A stretch of DNA of 64,000 bases, from positions 3,677,001 through 3,741,000 of the forward strand of contig JANCRA010000014.1 of assembly GCA_024362935.1 (NCBI GenBank). Direction: 5' to 3'. The first letter of the stretch is position 1, and each line of letters opens with the position of its first letter. Positions 55,665-64,000 of the stretch are shown in pieces. The position numbers were made by a program, and so were the translations under genes. The notes under the pieces are model-generated. The model was not told the origin of the DNA. It ran no database searches and saw only the letters and a program-made list of their open reading frames with translations. The DNA comes from Setophaga petechia (Eukaryota > Chordata > Aves > Passeriformes > Parulidae).

Positions 55665-56450
55665 AAACACCCTTTCAGAGGCCTCAGCACCCACTAACAG
55701 ACACTGAACCACCCATCAAGGCCACTGAAAACATGAGCACTGACTCTTCCACTGCACCCCAGCCTAGAAGCAGCAGCACATTCTTTATTTGATGCAATTT
55801 CCATAAAAGTGTGTGGGGTTTTTCTCCCTAACAGTTGAATGGTTTTGATTAAATGCCATTTACTAACGAAGCACTTTCTCACTGGATTGTGGCAGGTTTT
55901 CAGTGCTGCTGCATCTGTGGAATGGTTTCAAGTTATTCTCTTAAGTAAACACAGGACTATAAAATGTAAACATAAACAGAACAGTTCTAGAACAGTAAAA
56001 GCATAATTTGAATAAATAGGCAAGCTAATGAAACACCATTACATGGAAACACTATCATCTCCCACTATGTGCTAAGCACTGATCTTGCAACTGCAAATTC
56101 AGAAGTAAAAGAATTCTATTGCCTCAATCTTTTGATTTTTATGTGAGTCACAAAAAAAATTTGCTCCTACCCATTGGCCATTAAAGCTACTTTGGAATTT
56201 TGGAACTGTTCTTGCCTTTGCAGCCTTGACCCAGCAGCTGAGGGCTGATACAGGAAGTGAAACATTTAATTGTAAATTTAATATGCACAGTGATGAAGAA
56301 TTCTCTAATCCAAACTGCAAAATTAGTTGAAAGGCAGCAAAATATTTTCAAGGTGCAGTTACCTGGTCCCTCAGCACTGTCCAGTGTGACCTGTCATGGA
56401 CAGGACAGAATTTACAAGAATGTAAAAGCAAAGAAATAACAGCCAGAGCA
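55665..56450. other. Intergenic, nothing recognised
   Basis: Non-coding AT-rich sequence between the AT microsatellite and a CR1 fragment. No exon supported. Confidence 0.35.
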
Positions 56451-56454
56451 TCTC

Positions 56455-56722
56455 TGGCTTGTAAAGGCAGGAGAGGATCATCAAACCCAACCACCACCAG
56501 CAGCACCAGCAGGGTCACCCCTAAACCCTGCCCTCAAGTGCCCCCCACATGTTTTTGGAATATTTCCAGGTCTGGTGCCTCCACCACATCCCCACACAGC
56601 CCAGTCCAATGCTTGACAACTCCTTCCATGAAAATATATTTAAATGAAACCTCCCCAGCACAGCCTGAGGGTGTTCCCTCTCCTCCAGTCTCTTGTTACC
56701 TGGGAGGACAGGCTTATGGGCC
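56455..56722 (-). mobile_element. CR1 LINE fragment
   Basis: GATCATCAAACCCAACCACC, CTAAACCCTGCCCTCAAGTG, GTCCAATGCTTGACAACTCC and CTCTTGTTACCTGGGAGGAC occur in the order of a reverse-complemented CR1 3' region, about 265 bp long. Confidence 0.88.
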
Positions 56723-56724
56723 TT

Positions 56725-59205
56725 ACTCGTAAAAATTATAGCCACAAATATATAATTTTTAAAAATTAGTAATCATTTCTATTTTAAAATAATTTATATT
56801 CATTATGCATTTGGGTCAATACTCACATGGATTTGAGTGCAACAATCCACTTACCCATCCTTTAATGTCTAAAGAACATCAACTTTAATGTTGAGTCGAG
56901 ATTATTCTTGAGCCTTCCTCCCTTAATAAATAAAAATTCAGTGTTCTCTACTATGTATTTAAGCCTTTACTTCAAATTGTCAGTTACAAGCAGATCTGAA
57001 AAGTGCCATCTACAAACCCATGCAGGGTTATAAATTCTCTCTCTAATAATTCTGGTTCTTCAGGGCATTGATGCTTCTGTTTCTATTTTCTTAGCTAGAA
57101 AATAAGAAACTACAGTTTAAAAAATGAAACCCCATATGAATCCAGTGTAAGGAAAGTGCATGTGAATGTCCTCCTGACATTTCCTTGCAAGAAAACATAA
57201 ATATGTGGAAAGAAATGCATCAGAAGAACGAGACATCTCACTTTGTAATGAAACTTTCAGGATTCTGTGTTACCATGTTTGGATTCTGCTTACAAAGCAA
57301 AGTGGAAGAAATCTGCTGTTATGGGGACATTTTGGGAAAAAAAACCGCATAAACCTGCTACTTTCAGTTAGAGAAAGCAATTTAAATCTGTGGAAATAAT
57401 TAGATATGAGGCATATCTAACTGTTGCTATTGTTTTGATAGCTTTTATCACAGTGATAAATTTGCAGAGAGGTAAGTGAGCTCAAACGGGGTTTTTAAGT
57501 GTAACTGTGATTGTCAATTAAAGGAGAGATTATATTGTCAACAAAAGACAAGTGAATGCTGCAAGTGGCACTTTGCATATGTTTACCTTGAGTGCTGCAG
57601 AGTCTGGAGCTGGATTCTGCTCGTTTGGGTGCTTTAGTGCTCCAGCAGAATGTAAATTCTGATGTGTATTTACCACAGCTCTCCCTGCTCTTTCCCTCCC
57701 TCCAGCTCCCAGCCAGAGCCATTCCCTGCTCACCCCCTGTTTTAGGCTGGAAATGGGGTTTTATATTTTTTTTATATTCTATTTATATATATATATTTAT
57801 ATTTTTTTATATTCTATTATATATTATATTTTTTTTATATTCTATTATATATTTTTTTATATTCTATTTACCAGTTATTTTCTGTTCATTGAGCAGGTTT
57901 TCTTCATCTCTTCCACCACCAATCCTCCCTCCAGGAGATATCTTCTGTTAATAGGCCATTAATTATTAATTATCTACAACTACAGTTTCCTGAAGTGGGT
58001 ATGGACTCGTGGGAAGTTTCTATTCTGGCAAAACTGGATTTTTTATTTTGTGACAAAATGTTCTTGGAAGGTTTCAGGTACTGATAATTGCACTGTGCTT
58101 GTCACTTTTTTTCTTCTGCTCCTCCTGGTCTCTGTTTGGATTTCCAGCTCCAAAATTGCTGCTTTTGTAACTGAGTAACCCCAAACCTCACTGAGGATGC
58201 TAAAAACCATGTTGGATGAAAAAATACACATTTAATAATAATAAATGGCCAATGAGATAGGCAGGAAACCAGCTCAAAAGTGATGATTTTAGTGGAATTT
58301 ATTTTAAAAGGCCCTAAAGAAAACCAGATTATGGGGGTAGAAAAACAGGATTGTGCAAATCTAAAGCAATAAGTTCTCTCCCCAAAGTAACATCTGAAAT
58401 AAAACTGCTTGAAGGGAAATATCCAGCAATAATTTTGCTGAAACATTGCATCTCCAGCTTCATCCTTTTATTTCAAATAAAAGTGATTAAAGTTGGTGTT
58501 TATTCAAGCTTAAATATTTCAGTGTTTGAGGCATTTAAATTTTTTAAAAGTACTTAACCAGAAGTGTTAGTTTTAAAAACTGCCACACAAGTTCTGAGTT
58601 TTCCTGTCTCTAGAATAATAACCTATGGAAAATATGCTGTATTTATTCCATGTTATTGCTCAATATCATAAATACAATTAGCAAGGGAGCTGACCTTCTG
58701 CTTTAAAGGAATAATATCATAAGATTACAACAGAAATAAACAAAAAGCCAGAGGTTGTCTGCTCCATTGTCTGTTCTGCAAACACCACAGTTTTTCCTTT
58801 TATAAATCAACAGTTTGTCTTAATCTAATAGAGAAATGCCTATGGATAAATGTGTTTATCACATCACATAAATATCACATTGTCTGCAATGTACTGCAGT
58901 ATCTCTGAACTCCCAAATGCCAGCGTGCAATAAATAGCAAACATTGTTCCAGGAATTAATGCCTGCCACAGCCAGAAGGATTTTACACCAGATTTATATT
59001 TTTCAGAAAGTTGCTTTCATGCAATCGTGCAGAGAAGCTTCTTATTTTATCCTGTTTTGAGATGCTCTGAACTGCAGGAGTGGTGCCTTCCCTCAGGTGT
59101 GACATTAGCAGGGTGCAGATTGCACAGAAAGCACAGAGGGCAGCTTTGTGGGGCTGCTGGACCCACAGAGAGCCAAAACCCCAAACCAGGGTGCAGCAGG
59201 GAATG
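56725..59205. other. Intergenic, AT-rich
   Basis: Includes a TATTTTTTTATATTCTATTA simple tract at about 57760-57870. 58560-58960 is low-repeat AT-rich sequence. No exon supported. Confidence 0.35.
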
Positions 59206-59212
59206 TGCCAGC

Positions 59213-60112
59213 TGGGGGAACCCAGGACAGTGCTCGGGCTGCCCTGGATGACTCCAAACCCTGGCAGGGGCTCAGAGACCTTGGCACGGAGTCACAAACA
59301 CCTGTGCCTTTGATTTTAGCCCATGGAAACAATTCCCAACTTTGTGCGAAGATTTATAAACCCCAAGGGTTTGAATAGAATGATAGTGAATTTGTCACAG
59401 GGTGAAAAAGTGAAATTTTGGGGTTTTAGAATGGGGGTTCAGGAGGCAAAATGGAGGAATCTGGGCAAGTCCTGTCCTCCTTCTCCTTCTCCTTCTCCTT
59501 CTCCTTCTCCTTCTCCTTCTCCTTCTCCTTCTCCTCCTTCTCCTTCTCCTTCTCCTTCTCCTCCTCCTTCTCCTTCATCTTCTCCTTCTCCTTCTCCTTC
59601 ATCTTCTCCTCCTCCTTCTCCTTCTCCTTCTCCTTCTCCTTCTCCTTCTCCTTCTCCTTCTCCTTCTCCTTCTCCTTCTCCTTCTCCTTCTCCTTCTCCT
59701 TCTCCTTCTCCTTCTCCTTCTATGTCTTCTTCTTCATCATCTGCTTCATTTTCTTCATCTTCATCTTCTTCGTCATCTTCTTCTTCTCCTTCTCCTCCAT
59801 CTTCTGCTGTGATGGTGACACTTCTGGACTGGTTTAGAGTAGAGACAGACTGTCTAACAGAGGTGATAGGTATTGGAAAATTATTGTAAATAAAGTACAG
59901 GTAGTTTGTAGTATAAAAAGCCAACACCACCCCAAGGGCAGGGACTGTGCCACAACCCGACCTGCTGGACAGATCTCAGCAGGTCAGAGACAGAATGATA
60001 TAGACAGGAGAAAATAAACAACCTTGAGAAGCTGAGCTAAGGAATTCTGTCTTCTTCTTTGGTGTCAGGGCTGGGAAAAGAGAATTTCCAACACCTCGGG
60101 GTCACCTCGACA
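59213..60112 (+). mobile_element. LTR, family B copy in sense orientation, with CTTCTC expansion
   Basis: 900 bp, TGGGGGAACCCAGGACA ... GGTCACCTCGACA. Collinear with the reverse of the 20.8-kb copy: GGGGCTCAGAGACC, GGTGAAAAAGTGAAATTTTG, TAGTATAAAAAGCCAACACC, then AATAAACAACCTTGAGAAGC. CCAG-type bases flank both ends, but the duplication is imperfect. About 300 bp of its length is an expanded pyrimidine repeat. Confidence 0.85.
59472..59805. repeat. (CTTCTC)n hexanucleotide array inside LTR B
   Basis: About 240 bp of nearly perfect CCTTCT units with a few CCTCCTTCT and CATCTT interruptions, grading into CTTCTTCATCATC. One strand is pure pyrimidine. Other family B copies carry only (GAA)4-6 on the opposite strand here. 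The Ser-Pro and Glu-Gly reading frames are repeat artefacts. Confidence 0.95.
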
Positions 60113-60119
60113 CCAGAGA

Positions 60120-61255
60120 CCTCAGAGACCCCGTCAGGCAGTGCCAGGGAGAGCCCAGCAGTATTTTCACAGCCCTCTGACTTCCCTGCTCTGCAGCCAA
60201 TGAAAAACCTCAGATCTAATCTGTGATTAGCAAAATCTCTGACCTGCCCTGGGGTTGGGGTGAGAGCCCCTCAGTTTGTGCTGCTGCAATCACAGGGTGT
60301 TGTTTTTTTACATCATTAATCATCCCATGCCACGTTCAAAAGCAGCAGGAAAATCCATCCAGAATTCCCCTCAGCTTTTCCTTGGAGCACTTTTCAATAC
60401 CCCACAGTTTCCTCACTGCTGCTTTGTGATTACAGATGCAGCCCTAACATGAAGTCATTTTAGGATAATGTCATAGCACCATATTCTGGGTTCTTTCAGA
60501 GCTTTTGGGGTTCCTCTCACCCAGCACAGGCTGCAGGACATCCAAACCTCTCTCATCACCTGTGTGCACCTAATGCTCAGCCTGAATAACTGAGGGTGAT
60601 TTCAAATTCACTTCTGCAGGTCTTTCATCTCTGAAGGAGCCCTTGGCCTCTTTTCTCTTTGCTCTCTTTGGACAGGGATGAAGTCAGAATCTTCTGTTTC
60701 TTCTTTGATTGGTTTTGAACTGGAACAATTTTCGGTTTTGACAAGAAAGGGGAAGGAAAAAAATGTCCTTTCAAGTAGTAATTTTCTACTTCATAAGGAT
60801 CAAATTCTTAAGATTCCTGCTTTAAAAGAGAGGAACACCACAGGAAAGAACAGAGGTAATGAACATTTCTGTCACTCACCTCACAAACTCATTTTTCTTC
60901 TACATTTTATTAGATGCTGCCTTGCTCTCCTCCTTAAACACAAATGACAGATTATATTAGATGCATAAATTATATGGATTATATTTCTGTCACCAGTAAA
61001 TTAGCTGTTAAATTTAGTTTGCATGATGCTATTGACAGGTCTCTGATTTAAGAACGTTTTTTCTTGTTAGTAATCTTTTTTCCCACCTTTTCTTCTTTTC
61101 TCTTTTGTCAAATTCTCCATCACAGTGCAGAAGAACCCAGGAAAAGTTTTTAATGTATGTCACGGAGTTACAAGGACAGAAAGGCTGAGTTTCTTTTTGA
61201 GACATGGGGAAATGAAGCTTGTGAGAAAATGTTAATGCCCAGGGAATTTTAGGAT
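60120..61255. other. Intergenic, nothing recognised
   Basis: No exon or repeat supported. Confidence 0.35.
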
Positions 61256-61258
61256 TCA

Positions 61259-61405
61259 CCATCCCTGGCAGTGCCCCAGGCCAGGTTGGACAGGGCTTGG
61301 AGCACCCTGGAACAGTGAAGGTGTCCCTGCCATGGCAGGGGATGGAAATGGATGAACTTTAATGTCCCTTCCAACCCAAACCAACCTGAGATCCTAGGAT
61401 TCTGT
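61259..61405 (+). mobile_element. CR1 LINE 3'-end fragment, sense
   Basis: CCATCCCTGGCAGTGCCCCA, GGTTGGACAGGGCTTGGAGC, GGTGTCCCTGCCATGGCAGG, GTCCCTTCCAACCCAAACCA and the terminal GATTCTGT are the canonical CR1 3' end in order. Confidence 0.92.
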
Positions 61406-61409
61406 AAAT

Positions 61410-63865
61410 AAATTCAATAAATATGACATAAACACATTGGCCAATAATTGCAGCTCTCAGTGCAGTGCCATGTTTTAGTGCACTCATTTTCTTACTTTTT
61501 ATCCCAATTTTCCTAAGCCTAAGGCGTGTTTCTGTCTCAAGCAGGAACCAGATATCTGACACACTTAAAGACTTGTTGAGGTTTAAGCTTCGCTGTTGGC
61601 TCCTCGATTTGGTTTTGTTTCCAGACCTCTCAGGAAATAAAATCTCTGCTAAAAAACCATTTCTGCAGACCATGAGCAGCTGAACAGTTAAAGCACAGCT
61701 CATCCAAGCTGCAGAGTTCTGCCATGCAAGGTGCAAGTCAGGTCTGACCCAGAGGGATTTTCACTGGGACTTGGATACTTGGACTCACAGGGTCAACACA
61801 TCCATCCCCATCCCCATTCCCATGGTTAAATGTCACAGATGCTGTTGATATTTGTGTGATTTCTGTAACTCCTTCCAACCTGGGATGGTCTGTGGAGTGC
61901 TCAGCCAGAGTGTCCCACCCAGAATTCCAGAGGGACATTTCTGTCCCCATCCCAGCCCAGCTGGACAAGGGCTAAGCCCAGGCTGCTGTTTCAAGAAGTG
62001 ATCAGGAATCAAACAAGCACTTATACAAAGAGATGTGATGCCAGATGTGCAGTTTGATCAAGTTCAGCAACTTGGAAAAGCTGATTGTTCAAAAAATGTA
62101 CAGATCCAGCTCACTCTGCACTCTTGTATTTTCATGCCAAATCTTCAAATCACCTCCCTTTTAATTAAATTGTTGTTGTGGAATCCCCAGGAAGTTATTG
62201 ACATAATCAAGCTTTGCTGATGTTGTTATTTTTTGCAAACTAGCAGAGTTTCTACAGACACAAAATTATAACCAAAAGACGGATTTGAAGATGAACAGCT
62301 CTTCCTGGAGTTCTCTTTATCAAAAATCCCAAGTATTCCACCCACAGATATTTCATGCAGCTCTTTCTTCCCTTGCACAGAAATATTTATTCATCCTGGA
62401 CTTTCCATGAGCTATTGCAGAGCCTGAGGGTGACTGGGATTTACAGATGCCATGAATAAATAGATGTGTTCATGTCTGGGCTGCACTCTGCTCCAACATG
62501 CAATAACAATCCCAAGGCACTTTATGCTACCAAGAGTTTCTACTCCTGGAAACAGCCACATATTCTCAAAAAAATGACAGCACTGGTATTCCTGAGCAAC
62601 AAGAGCTGTCAACTGCTTGTTTGATTTCCTGGTGATACTTGGAAATATCTGTGTTGCTTCTGGTTTTCCTAAGCAGGGAAATTGTGTGGCACAGCAGAGC
62701 AGCAAACCAAGGAATTCCCTTGGTGACACAATTTAAATTGGAACTTTCAGCATGATGATGAAGGAACTGGGCTGCAGAGCTCTTTGTGCAAGGAAGGGCA
62801 GAAATGCATCATGGAGTTCACAGGAATGGACACTGGAGGGTGAGGAGGAGCCTGGTTTGGAGCTTTTTAATGAACTCTGCTCCAAAGGGTTGCTCAAGAA
62901 GGATTCATTACAAAACATTTCAAAGTTGGAACTTTAAATGTGGTTTTAGCATGAAACAAGTGCAATAAAATTTTAAAACAAAGCAGCCCAAGCACTGTTC
63001 TGTTCATGCTCTCACAGCTACTCTGCAGACATTTGGCAGGCTCAGCTGTTTAACAATCATCTCTGCATTCTTTTTAGTTTTTATGTTCCTTTTTACCAGG
63101 AGTTTTGCTTGAACTCTGAACCAGAATATAGATTCTTGCTCCTGCACAGAAAAACAGGGGCAAACCAGCAGAACCAAGTGCTAATCAACTCTCTCCCCTC
63201 GTTTAGCTTCCTGATCTTCACCATGTTTCACTGGATAAATAAAAACCAACCCCTGCAGGAAGCACCCAGAGAACCACTGGGGTTTAACCCTTGCAGCTCA
63301 ACACCAATAATCACCTCATTAATGACACACATCCCTTGCAGGGCTTGGATTTTATATTTTTAAGGACTATTCAGATTTTTAAATTTTTTTTTCTGGGAGC
63401 AGCTCAGCAGCAGAATCAAATGGTATCTGGCAGAGAGCCCACTGAAAATATCAAAGCAGACTTGCAGACAGCCATTTCTTAAAGCCCTCAGATTTCCACA
63501 TCCACTCTAATCTTCTCCCAGCAGCAATTTATAGCAAGGTTAAAAATAAAGCATGCAGAACTGTGAATTATGAGGCAGGCTCGTGGTTCTGCCTCCCCTT
63601 TTATGCAAACATGAATTGCAAGGGGGGTGCAAGAAAAGAAGCTTTGAAGAGTTTGGCCCCAACAGCTGATTTGAAGCACCACAATTTAAAGAGGAAAGCC
63701 AAAAGAGAATGAAAAATATCATTTCTTTCCTTGTGTGCCCACGTGGTTTGCTGTGGACAAGAGGAGCTCAAAAGAAAATATTTCAATTTTGCTGCAATTC
63801 ATGGGAGATACCCCCACATCCACACTTCAGACCTCTTAAAAACACTCATCTTTTAGGATTTAAAA
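61410..63865. other. Intergenic, nothing recognised
   Basis: No exon or element supported. Short open frames near 62.7-63.0 kb show no domain. Confidence 0.35.
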
Positions 63866-63871
63866 AGTAAG

Positions 63872-63975
63872 TTTTAATCCTGGCTCTGCCAATAATCTTC
63901 TGAATGACCTTGAGCAAATCACTTTGCCTCTGTTCTTTCAGCCTGGCTTTAAAGCTGGATTAATTCTCACCCACT
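63872..63975 (+). mobile_element. MIR-like ancient SINE
   Basis: TTTTAATCCTGGCTCTGCCA, TGAATGACCTTGAGCAAATC, ACTTTGCCTCTGTTC, then AAAGCTGGATTAATT follow the MIR core order (CTGGCTCTGCCACTTAC ... TGACCTTGGGCAAGTCAC ... CTCTGTGCCTCAG). Diverged but ordered over about 100 bp. Confidence 0.65.
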
Positions 63976-64000
63976 CGTGCTGGTGGAAAATAAAGATTGG

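Noticed and set aside
59323..59930. 188-codon Ser-Pro and 163-codon Glu-Gly ORFs
   Set aside because: Encoded by the CTTCTC array within an LTR; a simple repeat, not a protein.

Overview
This is nuclear genomic DNA from a bird, most likely a passerine. It carries avian-type CR1 LINE tails, many short solo LTRs from several ERV families (several with intact target-site duplications, TSDs), traces of ancient MIR-like SINEs, and one compact, recognisable vertebrate gene. There are no bacterial-type operons, CRISPR arrays, tRNA genes or intact mobile-element coding regions.

The one gene I can support is HSBP1 (heat shock factor-binding protein 1) on the + strand. It has a CpG-rich TATA-less promoter at about 3340-3480, three coding exons (3478-3522, 4190-4256, 5329-5448 with the stop at 5445-5447) and a 3'UTR exon from 6430. 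The spliced product is 76 aa, the usual length for the family. Introns 1 and 3 have GT-AG ends. Intron 2 has the signature of a minor (U12-dependent) AT-AG intron: donor ATATCCTTTT at 4257 and branch-site-like TCCCTTGAC at 5310-5318, 11 nt before the acceptor. The most interesting feature of the window is that a GC-rich minisatellite in this intron has copied the 3' splice-site module (branch site + acceptor + first 16 bases of exon 3). Four extra copies lie upstream of the real one, three with an intact AG.

Layout. 1-3300: non-coding, with two local tandem duplications and an A-rich tract. 3340-6700 (perhaps to 7775): HSBP1, with an 18-bp minisatellite in intron 1, CR1 plus the splice-site minisatellite in intron 2, and a duplicated CR1 tail in intron 3. 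7.8-64 kb: about 56 kb with no exon I can support. It holds solo LTRs of at least seven sequence families (A-H), CR1 fragments, minisatellites (9.1, 11.9, 15.5-16.2, 33.5-35.1 kb), AT-rich, AAAAT and CTTCTC arrays, local duplications, and long low-repeat AT-rich stretches that could hide conserved regulatory elements.

LTR families, named only within this window: A (about 383 bp, plus a longer subfamily A' of about 420 bp), B (about 600 bp), C (about 293 bp), D (about 325 bp), E (429 bp), F (633 bp), G (about 600 bp) and H (about 450 bp). Many A, C and D copies have perfect 6-bp TSDs, as expected of class II (ERVK-like) elements. No gag, pol or env reading frame was seen, so these are solo LTRs. 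Their nesting gives a relative order: A inserted into a CR1 and then C into A (30.2-31.0 kb); A and D both inserted into one 43-bp minisatellite (33.5-35.1 kb). In other vertebrates HSBP1 lies between CDH13 and MLYCD. Neither was recognised here, so the flanks are probably intergenic.
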